A stretch of 64,000 nt of DNA, taken from Fuerstiella sp. (lineage in GTDB: Bacteria; Planctomycetota; Planctomycetia; Planctomycetales; Planctomycetaceae). The stretch covers positions 62,001 to 126,000 of the forward strand of contig JAQWOH010000078.1 in NCBI GenBank assembly GCA_029245955.1, read 5' to 3'. The notes beneath the pieces are model-generated. The model did not search any database. It saw nothing but the letters and a program-made list of their open reading frames with translations, and was not told the origin of the DNA. Shown here piece by piece: positions 25,815 to 34,673 of this stretch. Positions within the stretch are counted from its first letter, which is position 1, and every line of letters starts with the position of its first letter. The position numbers and the translations under genes were made by a program.

Positions 25815-28547
25815 CTATCTGGGGGTCGTGGAGGTCACTGCTGCACGTTTCTTTAAGAAAGGATCGGACAGAATGATAGCCTCAACCAATGCAGAGAATC
25901 GATTGCCCCTTTGATGCAGCAGTTCCAGACACTGATCAACGGTGCATTTGTCATAGTACTCAGCACCCCGCCCAACTGCGTAGACTAACATTTTCTCTGA
26001 CATTGTGCGAAAGAAATCTTCTCGTCGGCTGCTCACGATGGATATCAGCTGCAAGGGGCCGTCAAACGACTCCCCCGATGGCAGGCTGCCCGAAGCATCT
26101 ATGGCCCGACCTTCGTCCTCAATGCGCCACTGACCAATCGCGTTGAAGTTCTCAAACCCAAGGCCAAGCGGATCCATCAGTTGGTGGCACGCGGCGCAAC
26201 CCGGATCCTCCCGGTGCCTGGCCAGCTGTTCTCGCAAAGTCGCGTCGGGCGCCGCCTTAGCGGCTTCTTCGAGCTCAGGAACGCCTGGCGGCGGCGGCGG
26301 CGGGGCTTCACCAAAAATGTTCTCCATGATCCACTTACCGCGTTTAACCGGGCTGGTACGATCCGGATTGGATGTCAATGTCAGGATACTGGCATGAGTC
26401 AGCACGCCCGAACGATTGGTACCAGCCAGTGAAATACGTTCAAATTCCTTAGACTCGACACCACTAATTCCATAGTGTTCAGCCAGTCTGTTGTTCACAA
26501 AAGTAAAGTCTGCCGACAGCAGATCTTCAATGCTGCGATCTTCCTGCAGCACCGTACGAAACAGAAATTCAGTTTCCTGACGCATATCGTGCTTCAGCTC
26601 ATCATTGAACGATTCAAACAGGTCAGCGTTCGGGCTTACGTTTTCCAGGTTTCGCAGATTCAACCACTGCGCCGCAAAATTATCCACCAGTGCTTCGGCA
26701 CGGTCGTCGTGCAGCATTCTTTCTATCTGCTGCCGCAGCGTTTCCGGACGTGTCAACTCACGCCGACGAGCCAGTGCAGACAGTTCCTCGTCCGGCATAC
26801 TGCTCCACAGAAAGTACGACATTCTCGATGCCAGCTCGAAATCATCCAGTCGCCGCTCTGATTGACCGGGTGCCGGCTCGGTCTCCAGGCGAAACAGAAA
26901 CTCCGGAGCGACCAGCATTGCCTGCAGGGCCATCGACAGCCCGGTTTCATAAGATTCGCCCATTTCGTCAACGGTCGTCTGAACAAGAAATGCATATCGC
27001 TCCAGCTGATTTTCCGATACCGGCCGTCTAAATGCTCTGTCAAGAATTGGCCTCAAGACCTGTCGCGCGGCAGCAGTCACGTCCAGTCCGTTGCCCGGCC
27101 GGGCAATAACGAAGCGCCTGTGCGCTTCGGGATACGCAACCACTCCTCCGTCGATCGGACCGTGCACAGAGATACTTCGAACCGCAAGATTTCTGTCTTT
27201 TCCGGCATCAGGGTCGTAAGCATCATTCAGAAACGCAACGGCAAGCTGGATACTTCCCGCTCGCAGGCGAACTCGATGCTGAAACGTTTCATCCGTCCTG
27301 TCTTTCTGCACGTCGTATTCGCCCAGCAAATCCTTTCCATGACTAAGTGAGAATCTGGCCCTTTCCTTTTCCATCTGCGTGGCACTGGCGACAACGCGAA
27401 TTTCATAGTCACCTGTTGCAGGCAGATCAACCATGCCGAAGATTTCACCATTCGACACCAACCACCGGGAACCGTTTGACATCCTGCCGCCCTGAAGCTG
27501 GTCTGCAGGCAGCATGAGCGATAAAGGACGTGAATAGTCAGTCGTATCGATGACGGCTTCGGCGATCTGCTCGGCGGCAGTCAGATATTTTTCCATCAGC
27601 AACGGCGGCAAAGACAACACATCACCAATATTGTCGAAGCCCTCGCCAACGTCATCAGCTGGAAAATCGTCAGCGGGCGTCAGGTCGATACCAAACAGAT
27701 GCTGAATCGTGTTGTTGTACTCAGTCCGATTCAGCCGCTGAACGGCGGGACGCCCTGGGTTGTACACCAGGGTGCAGTCGAAATTATGTAACTCATCATC
27801 CAGAAATTCAGCAACTTTCTTCTGCTCCTCCGAGACTGGTCGCGGCGCGTGATCTGCCGGCGGCATAGCGCCCGCACTGATCATTCGATAGACGCGCTGC
27901 CAGGTGTCCTGTTCACCCAGGAACTGGTCCACAGAATGCAATTGGTGAACCGCGACATCCCCCTCCTGTGTCTCCGCGCCATGGCAGTCCGTACAATATG
28001 TGTTGAGAAACGGCAGGACCACGTGTTGCAGAGTTTGCGTACGTGCTACCAACTGTCGTTCCAGTTCCTGAGCCGCTGATTCAGCTTCGCTGTCGGGAGC
28101 CACGGGGCTTCGCAAACTCACAGGCACCTCGTCGGATACTTCGTTGCTTTGCACGAAGGTCTGAGGCCCGCTGGCGATGGCTCCGCCCCTCAGGGCCGTC
28201 CAGAGTCCCGTGAATAAAACGCATACAGATATCACGCCACCAAAACCAAGCAGTACCGGAGACCATTTAGAGGCCCCTTCATTGGCTGCAGGGGCTGACA
28301 AAACGACCTTCGTATTGGTCTTACGAGACATCAACCGCGCCGCAGACTTTCCTGCTTTTGACAGAGCCTGCGTCGCCGATTCCGTGGAGGGTGATATTGC
28401 ACTGGAGGAGACAACGTTCGGTCTTCTCAGGCGAATCTGTAAGCCACAGCCGTCTGACGGACAGCGCACCACAGCCCCGAGAAATCGATCTTCAACCCGG
28501 AACCGAAATCCGCAGGCAGAGCATTGAAATGAGGTCGTATCGGACAA
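25815..28547 (-). CDS. Membrane cytochrome-like protein, zinc ribbon-TM-PSCyt3-DUF1587/1595/1592/1588/1585
   Basis: A 910-aa protein. The start must be TTG at 28547 because a stop lies just upstream and no earlier ATG exists. Residues 9-34 form a small zinc ribbon (C9-x2-C12 and C29-x4-C34). A transmembrane helix at about 96-118 follows a Ser/Lys-rich linker. Outside, a c-type heme motif C184-TD-C187-H188 is followed by DUF1587 (NRTEYNNTIQHLFG, near 265), DUF1595 (near 520-580), DUF1592 (SYFLWSSMPDEEL), DUF1588 (SPVKRGKWIMENIFG then PPPPPP) and DUF1585 with a CAACHQLMDPLG motif. The family is linked to DUF1552 partners and has no known substrate. The cytosolic zinc ribbon joined to a heme domain is unusual. 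Confidence 0.9.
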   Translation of the reverse strand: MSDTTSFQCSACGFRFRVEDRFLGAVVRCPSDGCGLQIRLRRPNVVSSSAISPSTESATQALSKAGKSAARLMSRKTNTKVVLSAPAANEGASKWSPVLLGFGGVISVCVLFTGLWTALRGGAIASGPQTFVQSNEVSDEVPVSLRSPVAPDSEAESAAQELERQLVARTQTLQHVVLPFLNTYCTDCHGAETQEGDVAVHQLHSVDQFLGEQDTWQRVYRMISAGAMPPADHAPRPVSEEQKKVAEFLDDELHNFDCTLVYNPGRPAVQRLNRTEYNNTIQHLFGIDLTPADDFPADDVGEGFDNIGDVLSLPPLLMEKYLTAAEQIAEAVIDTTDYSRPLSLMLPADQLQGGRMSNGSRWLVSNGEIFGMVDLPATGDYEIRVVASATQMEKERARFSLSHGKDLLGEYDVQKDRTDETFQHRVRLRAGSIQLAVAFLNDAYDPDAGKDRNLAVRSISVHGPIDGGVVAYPEAHRRFVIARPGNGLDVTAAARQVLRPILDRAFRRPVSENQLERYAFLVQTTVDEMGESYETGLSMALQAMLVAPEFLFRLETEPAPGQSERRLDDFELASRMSYFLWSSMPDEELSALARRRELTRPETLRQQIERMLHDDRAEALVDNFAAQWLNLRNLENVSPNADLFESFNDELKHDMRQETEFLFRTVLQEDRSIEDLLSADFTFVNNRLAEHYGISGVESKEFERISLAGTNRSGVLTHASILTLTSNPDRTSPVKRGKWIMENIFGEAPPPPPPGVPELEEAAKAAPDATLREQLARHREDPGCAACHQLMDPLGLGFENFNAIGQWRIEDEGRAIDASGSLPSGESFDGPLQLISIVSSRREDFFRTMSEKMLVYAVGRGAEYYDKCTVDQCLELLHQRGNRFSALVEAIILSDPFLKKRAAVTSTTPR

Positions 28548-29105
28548 GATGAGTCAATGGTGTAGTGAGGCGGGGCGGCTGCGCGGTTTCGAGCGTAAAC
28601 TCGTGAACTCAGCGGAACGCAGAAAGTCGCGGTTTTCGGTATATGTATATTCTAGCGTGCAGAATCTTGTATTCCACCAGACTTACCTTGCTGAACCGCT
28701 CAGTACGCCACAGGCTCAAACGTTTTGCACCGATTAGACCGATGTTTTGCTGAACTTCTGCAGCAGCAGGCCCGTTGGTTCGAAAGAATGGTAGTCCCGA
28801 AACTTTCAGTTAGACGGGACAGTTACCTGCTCGTACACTGACATCGCCTGCTTCGTGGATGCAGCTTAAAAGTTCGAACATTTCCAGCGGACGAACCGGC
28901 CACTGTCGCCCATTCCCGCAAGGTATCCGATAAGAACGACATTGAGGTCAAACGTCACAGCCACCCCGAACGACCTGCGTGATCGTACTCCCGGATGGGT
29001 ACAACCGTGGCCTGTCCCCCTACAACAGCACGTTTTTGACAGTGACGAAACAGGGAGCCCCGGCTGACAGCACTGCAGCAGGATACAACGCGACAGAAGC
29101 CTGCT
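28548..29105. other. Intergenic region without a recognisable gene
   Basis: This 558-bp spacer separates the MMPL transporter stop from the start of the DUF1592-type gene, both leftward. It should hold the latter's promoter; an AT-rich stretch at about 28636-28656 (TATATGTATATTCTAG) is the best candidate region but has no clear -35. I see no RNA gene, no T-rich terminator hairpin and no protein-like frame. Confidence 0.4.
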
Positions 29106-32100
29106 TCAGGCAGCCTGCTGTCGTCGCTGTTTGCGAGACAACCGTTTCGGGTTTTCGGGCTCAGTTGTTTCTGAAGATTCGTCCTCGGAAGTCGATCTCG
29201 GTTTCTTTGCATTGGGCGACACAACGGGCTTCAGTGACGCGGGCTGATAGCGAGCCACCAGTACTAACAGTGGCGGCAGCAGTATCAACGCAACGGCCAG
29301 ACAGGAAGCGATGCCCAATGCAAGCACGATGCCTACACTCTTTAACCCCTGGTGCGCAGCAATCATCAGACTGCCGAAACCGACAATCGACGTCAGCGAC
29401 GTCAGAAACACCCCGTTCACCGTGTCACCGGATGGCGAGTACTCCTTGGCACCATTAGCCAGCTGACGGCGGTAGTCGTGGACCATGTGGATTCCATCGT
29501 CGACTCCAATCCCCAGCACCAGTGGCAGTACGATCAGGTTGATAGGATTAAAGTCGACATTCAGCAACGCCATCAGTCCCAGCAGGATCAGTCCGCCTCC
29601 AACGGGTGGAACCAGAGCCAGCAACGTGTCCCGCAAATTCCGCACGTCGAATACTGTCGCGATGAACGCCACCATCGACAGATAGATGGCTACCAGCATG
29701 TGAGGATCAAGACTGGTCGCGCGCTGCATCGCAGTATATGCCACAAAGCCAACAACCAGCATCGGGGGTACGACGGTCAACAGTTTCTGGCCGGGACGCA
29801 GGAAGTCAAACAGCAGGAACAACGCAATGGCGGCCAGCGAATAGATCGCGATCGTTGTGTAACATTCCTTCAGTTTGTTGGCGGAATCAAAGTTCTGTAC
29901 CGGCACGCCAGTGATGGAAGGATCAACAGTTCGCAGATCTTTGACAAACGACGCCAGAGCATCATGATTCCAGATGCCTCGCTTCGGATAAACCTTCATG
30001 AGCCATAATTCCCGGTCGCCATCCGCTCGCAGATAACGATCACGCCACACAACGGGAAGGTCCTGGTGGCTCACGGGTTCCAGGGATGTCGCTCGTGCGA
30101 CCTGCTGAAATTCCTTCAGCAGAGAGCTGATCATCAGGTTTTGATACGCTTCAATCACAGCCGCCTGTTGACTGGACGAAAGCGATGCCAGTCGATCAAG
30201 AAAATCGTCGAGAGTGGCAGCGGCGTTCTGCGATTGCAGACTTCGTGAAGCTTTCAGGGTCTTGTACAGCTGATCAATGCTCTTTCCGACCGGAATTGGA
30301 TTGGACGTGGTAAATATCGGTGTCTTTGTCGGAAGATTCTTCAGCAGCGTTGACAGGGTTCCGATCAGCTCCTGTTGCTGAGCATTCGGAGGATCAGGTA
30401 GTTTACTGGAAAGATCCGTTACTCGGGCCACGGTCGGAAGCACCATGAACTTTGCCCGGAGGTCGTCGACCGCGGATTTTGAATCTGCCAGTGCGACCGC
30501 ATACAGCAGCGAGTCATCGGAATCTGCGAGTGTTTTTTCGGCGCGCACGGACGGCAGATTATCGTCCTGCAGAGCCATCAGGTTGCCGTCGTAGCTGACA
30601 TACCAGTGCAACTGACCGTCCTGATAACTTGCTGCCTGCCACGCCGTCGCTCCGATCGCGACGGTTGCCACAATGATTGCCGTCAGGGGATAGTTGGCGA
30701 CGGCCACGCGCCACATCCTGCCCGATCGGGGCTCCGGCAGATCCTCGATGTCGACACGTTCATCAGACAATGCAATCAGCGCTGGAAGAAACGTGAACGT
30801 TAGAAACGCGCAAACCAGAATACCGCTGGCGGAAATCAGACCCAGTTCCGCCAGTCCCGGATATCCCGTCAGAGTGGCACTGCCGAAGGCAATCGCGGTT
30901 GTGGCAGCGGACGTCAGAATTCCACCACCGACCGACGTACCTGTCAGCACCAGCGATTCATCCATCTCGTACAGTTCCTGTCGCAGAAACAGGTATCGTG
31001 TGACAAAATGTATTCCGAAATCGACGCCCAGGCCGATCACGATCGCGGCAAAGCAGATACTGAGAATATTCAGGTGACCGACGGTCAGCGTCGCCAGTCC
31101 GAATGTCAAGGCCAGGCCCAGCACAAGCATGATCAGCACCAGAACCGGGTGCCGCAGTCCTCGTAGTCCGAAGGCCAGCAGAAAACCAACGGCAGCGAAG
31201 GCGATCAATGCCGCATTGATCATGTCGCGGCCGGAACGCTGTAATTCATCATATTCCAGTGCAGGAATACCTGTGGCCGATAACTGCAGATCCGGTGCCA
31301 GCTGCCCGTACTCGGTTGACAACTCTGCAAGGTGCTCACGAAGACGCCTGATCGCAGCCGCGCTGCCATCGGTGGCAGAATCTTCAACCACCGGGATAAC
31401 GTGCAGCATACCAACACTGCGATCGTCATTCATCAGATATGCCAGATCACTGTCTTCAGCGGAATGTTCAATTCCTGCATCGACGATCTCAGGCCACGGG
31501 GATTTGAAACTGCCACTGTTGACAACTGCGTCGTCGACATTCGCAGGCAGAAAATGATTCAGACTCTCAGCGAATCGTTCTGCATAGCGAGTTGCCGCTG
31601 ACGTCGTTCCTTCGTTGTTCGCGGAATGAACACTTCTCTGCAGTTGGTTCGAAAGTCTCTCAACACGCAGCAGATCCCATTGTTCGTCTCGCAGAATCGG
31701 TTCAAAACTTCGCACTCGTCGGATTGCGGATCGCAGTTGTTCCGTACTCAGATACTGCAACCCTTTGCGTCGCAGGGACGACTGGTCAACTCGATAAAGC
31801 ACGTGGGAAAACAGTTCGGGTTCGCGTTCGAGTCGCGTCCCCAGCTGACTCAGGACGGTTTGTATAAGTTGTGGACTCGGTCCGTCAGTTTCGACAACGA
31901 CAGTCAGGTCCGCCTCATCACCGAATGCCTCATTATAGTCCTGCCATGCCTCGTCAGGACCAAGCAGATGAGCCCGGCTGCTTTTGAGTTTGAGATCCGA
32001 AACGGTTACCCCGACGGCAGCACAGCCAAGGAAGACCATGAGCCACAGCACAAGTCGTGGTCGGCGCGAGGAATGTCCGACGATGCTGCCAACGCATCGG

Positions 32101-32138
32101 GAGAACATGCCGGGAGGAATTTGACTTTCAGATGCCAC
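29106..32138 (-). CDS. MMPL/RND-family membrane transporter (HpnN-like)
   Basis: A 1010-aa RND-type transporter of the MMPL kind. It has the doubled layout: one TM helix near residue 30, a large extracytoplasmic domain (about 55-290), five grouped TM helices (about 300-460) with GLGVDFGIHFVTRY, then a second TM helix near 480, a second large domain, and a second TM bundle with GIGVDDGIHMVHDYRR (about 905). These GVDxGIH motifs are typical of MMPL/HpnN-type lipid exporters. The C-terminus is basic. HpnN exports hopanoids; substrate here is unknown and no hopanoid genes are adjacent. GTG at 32138 is used; ATG 32108 is an alternative. It is transcribed away from the D-amino-acid cluster. Confidence 0.87.
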   Translation of the reverse strand: MASESQIPPGMFSRCVGSIVGHSSRRPRLVLWLMVFLGCAAVGVTVSDLKLKSSRAHLLGPDEAWQDYNEAFGDEADLTVVVETDGPSPQLIQTVLSQLGTRLEREPELFSHVLYRVDQSSLRRKGLQYLSTEQLRSAIRRVRSFEPILRDEQWDLLRVERLSNQLQRSVHSANNEGTTSAATRYAERFAESLNHFLPANVDDAVVNSGSFKSPWPEIVDAGIEHSAEDSDLAYLMNDDRSVGMLHVIPVVEDSATDGSAAAIRRLREHLAELSTEYGQLAPDLQLSATGIPALEYDELQRSGRDMINAALIAFAAVGFLLAFGLRGLRHPVLVLIMLVLGLALTFGLATLTVGHLNILSICFAAIVIGLGVDFGIHFVTRYLFLRQELYEMDESLVLTGTSVGGGILTSAATTAIAFGSATLTGYPGLAELGLISASGILVCAFLTFTFLPALIALSDERVDIEDLPEPRSGRMWRVAVANYPLTAIIVATVAIGATAWQAASYQDGQLHWYVSYDGNLMALQDDNLPSVRAEKTLADSDDSLLYAVALADSKSAVDDLRAKFMVLPTVARVTDLSSKLPDPPNAQQQELIGTLSTLLKNLPTKTPIFTTSNPIPVGKSIDQLYKTLKASRSLQSQNAAATLDDFLDRLASLSSSQQAAVIEAYQNLMISSLLKEFQQVARATSLEPVSHQDLPVVWRDRYLRADGDRELWLMKVYPKRGIWNHDALASFVKDLRTVDPSITGVPVQNFDSANKLKECYTTIAIYSLAAIALFLLFDFLRPGQKLLTVVPPMLVVGFVAYTAMQRATSLDPHMLVAIYLSMVAFIATVFDVRNLRDTLLALVPPVGGGLILLGLMALLNVDFNPINLIVLPLVLGIGVDDGIHMVHDYRRQLANGAKEYSPSGDTVNGVFLTSLTSIVGFGSLMIAAHQGLKSVGIVLALGIASCLAVALILLPPLLVLVARYQPASLKPVVSPNAKKPRSTSEDESSETTEPENPKRLSRKQRRQQAA

Positions 32139-32163
32139 TGGCCTGACTCGTCCGAAGCAAAAA

Positions 32164-32177
32164 CGCCGTACGGCGTG
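32164..32177. promoter_or_regulatory. 14-bp perfect palindrome upstream of the MMPL gene
   Basis: ACGCCGTACGGCGT is a perfect palindrome located 26 bp upstream of the MMPL start and in the divergent spacer shared with the dgcN-like gene. Such a symmetric site is a candidate binding site for a dimeric regulator of either gene. Confidence 0.3.
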
Positions 32178-32531
32178 ACGGGGGACTGCTCAAATAACCG
32201 CTCAAGCGCACAAAGGAACCTTCGGCGCAGACAAGCGGATTATTGATCTGATCGTCACAACCGGTGTGACACCTAAAGGCGAATTGGAGCACGAGAACAT
32301 CGAGCAGTCCTGGCGAGGCGGCTTCGCGGACATCGTCGTCACTGCGGGCCAAAGACCGGCATTTCATGCCGCAGGTCCCTGTGGCATTGCCGATTGCCAG
32401 GAGTCCCCGGACATACTTTCGCCCTGTACATGTGCGGAGTGCGACGCCATTTGTTCTAATGCTCAGTCTTTCCAGGGGCGTCTGTATGCGTCCCCAGTGT
32501 TTGCCGTGGTATTCTGAGGACTTGAGTAATC
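32178..32531. other. Divergent promoter region between the MMPL and dgcN-like genes
   Basis: About 350 bp without a protein-like frame; it must carry the promoter of the four-gene cluster starting at 32532. I cannot point to a confident -35/-10 pair. AGGACTTGAG just before 32532 is a possible loose ribosome site. Confidence 0.4.
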
Positions 32532-33608
32532 GTGGACGCAGCAGACCCCAGTGAATCGCAGCTGAAACGATATCGCCGAATCATTCTGCTTACGGACGGC
32601 TTTTCGACCCCGTTTCTGGCGAAAACAGCCATCAGTCTGTTGCGTTATCGGCAGAACGACATCGCCGCCGTTCTGGATGCCACCGAAGCCGGAAGTACCT
32701 CGCAATCGCTGTTTGGGACCGGGGGCCCGGTGCCGGTCGTTGCAACACTTGATCAAACAGATGGAGATGCCCTGTTCATCGGGATCGCACCGCCCGGTGG
32801 AAGATTGCCGGAGCACTGGCGCCCCATTGTGGTCCGTGCTTTGTCCCGCGGAATGGACGTGGTATCAGGATTGCACGATTTCCTTGGCGACGACCGTGAG
32901 TTCGCCCGCGCTGCAGACGAACACGGCCGACAGCTGCTTGACGTCCGCAGGAACAACGAGCGGCACACGGCGCAGCATGTTCAATTTCGCAAAGGCTGTC
33001 GGCGAATTCTCACGGTCGGGCAGGATTGCAGCGTGGGCAAGATGGTCACTTCGCTGGAGATACACCGTGTTCTGTCGGAACGTGGCAAAGACGCAAAATT
33101 CCTTGCTACTGGACAGACCGGGATCATGATCGCCGGTGACGGCGTTCCGATTGACTGCGTGGTGGCAGACTTTGTCAATGGTTCCGCAGAAGCCCTTATC
33201 CAGCGACATGAAGAACATCACATCCTTCTGATTGAAGGACAGGGCAGTATTTCTCATCCAAGTTTCTCTGCCGTCACGCTGGGCCTGCTGCATGGTTCCG
33301 CGCCGGATGGTTTGATTTTGTGTTACGAAGCCGGTCGCGAGTTGGTGAAAGGACTGGATCAGGTTCCGCTGCCCTCGCTGCAAACGCTGGTGACTGCCTA
33401 CGAGAACGTTGCGGCGCTGCGGAATCCGTGTCGTGTAATCGGCATCTCGGTGAACGGGCGCAATCTGTCCGCCGAACAGACAACTGCAGAATGCAAACGT
33501 GTCAGTTCGGAGCTTGGGCTGCCGGCATGTGACGTTTACCGCGACGGAGCCGATGTGCTGGCCGATGCCGTGCTTGCTCTTGGCGGGAGCGACCATAATG
33601 GAGGTTAG
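32532..33608 (+). CDS. DUF1611 family protein, DgcN-like D-glutamate N-acetyltransferase candidate
   Basis: A 358-aa cytoplasmic protein starting at GTG 32532. The N-terminal Rossmann-like part (RIILLTDGFSTPFLAKTA) and the C-terminal P-loop domain (VGQDCSVGKMVTSLE, about 161-175; LLIEGQGSISHPSFSAV near 240) match DUF1611. Members of this family have been described as DgcN, which N-acetylates D-glutamate so that DgcA can racemise it. The next gene is a DgcA-like enolase-superfamily enzyme and overlaps by 11 bp, the expected pairing. The reaction is inferred from family and context. It opens a four-gene cluster ending at 40870. Confidence 0.83.
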   Translation: MDAADPSESQLKRYRRIILLTDGFSTPFLAKTAISLLRYRQNDIAAVLDATEAGSTSQSLFGTGGPVPVVATLDQTDGDALFIGIAPPGGRLPEHWRPIVVRALSRGMDVVSGLHDFLGDDREFARAADEHGRQLLDVRRNNERHTAQHVQFRKGCRRILTVGQDCSVGKMVTSLEIHRVLSERGKDAKFLATGQTGIMIAGDGVPIDCVVADFVNGSAEALIQRHEEHHILLIEGQGSISHPSFSAVTLGLLHGSAPDGLILCYEAGRELVKGLDQVPLPSLQTLVTAYENVAALRNPCRVIGISVNGRNLSAEQTTAECKRVSSELGLPACDVYRDGADVLADAVLALGGSDHNGG

Positions 33609-34641
33609 ACTGTACAGAGTGGGCCTGCCGCTCGCACACGAGTTCAGAATTGCTCGAGCTACAACAACGGTGCAGCGTTCACTGATCGTGGAACTTCTGC
33701 ATGATGGCATTCACGGGCTTGGCGAAGTCACGGAAAATGCCTTCTACGGCCATTCCCTGGATTCAATGGCAGAATCGATTCACAGTTGTGAATCGATTCT
33801 GAAGAACTACATCTTCGGAGATCCGGAAGACCTGTGGGACCATCTGCAGCCGCTGCTGCAGAACGACCCGTTTGCTCTGGCAGCAATCGACCTGGCAGCT
33901 CATGACCTGTACGGAAAGCTCCAGGGGCAGAGAACCTTTGATCTGCTGGGTCTGGACTGGCAGAACGTTCCGCCAAGCAGTTATACAATTGGAATTGCTG
34001 GCATCAGCGAGATGATTGCAAAACTGCGTGAGGAACCCGACTGGAGCATCTACAAAATCAAGCTTGGAACTTCCCAGGACGTTGAAATTGTCCGGCAGTT
34101 GCGCGAACACACATCCGCTGTGTTCAGGGTCGATGCCAACTGTGGCTGGACCGCCGATGAAACGATTTCGAATTCGGCACAGCTGCAGGCGTTGGGCGTG
34201 GAATTCATCGAACAACCGCTGCGGGCCGAGGCCCCGGACAGAGATCATCAGCGTGTTTTTTCCGAATCTTCGCTGCCGGTTATTGCTGACGAAAGTTGTC
34301 TGGTAGAAGCGGACGTCAGGAAATGCGTCGGACACTTTCACGGAGTAAATGTAAAACTGTGCAAATGCGGCGGACTCACGCCGGCTGTGCGCATGCTGCA
34401 GCAGGCACGTTCAAGTGGCATGAAAACGATGGTCGGCTGCATGGTGGAAAGCACCGTTGGTATCTCCGCCGCCGCGCAGCTGTTGCCTCTGCTCGACTAC
34501 GCCGACCTGGACGGTGCCGTACTGCTGGCGGAAGACCCTGCGGACGGCGTCGCGGTCATCGACGGACGTATCCGTCTCAGCGAAAGATTCGGAAACGGCG
34601 CGGAGCTTGTGCCGCAGATAGTTGAAAAACTGAAAGTCTGA
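33598..34641 (+). CDS. Dipeptide epimerase / N-acetyl-D-glutamate racemase (DgcA-like), enolase superfamily
   Basis: From ATG 33598 the product is 347 aa, normal for dipeptide epimerases. Catalytic landmarks: K-x-K in IYKIKLGT (about 155), metal ligands in FRVDANCGW (about 180), IEQPL (about 205) and IADESC (about 231), the second catalytic Lys in NVKLCKCGG (about 253), and the substrate-specificity end LDGAVLLAEDP (about 305). Such enzymes epimerise L-Ala-D/L-Glu from murein peptides or racemise N-acetyl-glutamate (DgcA). The upstream DUF1611 gene favours the DgcA role. A longer frame to 33499 is only the out-of-frame overlap with dgcN and is rejected. Start choice is supported by GGGAG upstream. 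Confidence 0.87.
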   Translation: MEVRLYRVGLPLAHEFRIARATTTVQRSLIVELLHDGIHGLGEVTENAFYGHSLDSMAESIHSCESILKNYIFGDPEDLWDHLQPLLQNDPFALAAIDLAAHDLYGKLQGQRTFDLLGLDWQNVPPSSYTIGIAGISEMIAKLREEPDWSIYKIKLGTSQDVEIVRQLREHTSAVFRVDANCGWTADETISNSAQLQALGVEFIEQPLRAEAPDRDHQRVFSESSLPVIADESCLVEADVRKCVGHFHGVNVKLCKCGGLTPAVRMLQQARSSGMKTMVGCMVESTVGISAAAQLLPLLDYADLDGAVLLAEDPADGVAVIDGRIRLSERFGNGAELVPQIVEKLKV

Positions 34642-34673
34642 AACCTTCTGATCGATCTGCGAGGAAACGGTCC

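Noticed and set aside
33499..33597. N-terminal extension of the DgcA-like protein
   Set aside because: It is only the out-of-frame overlap with the end of the dgcN-like gene; ATG 33598 begins directly at the family N-terminus.
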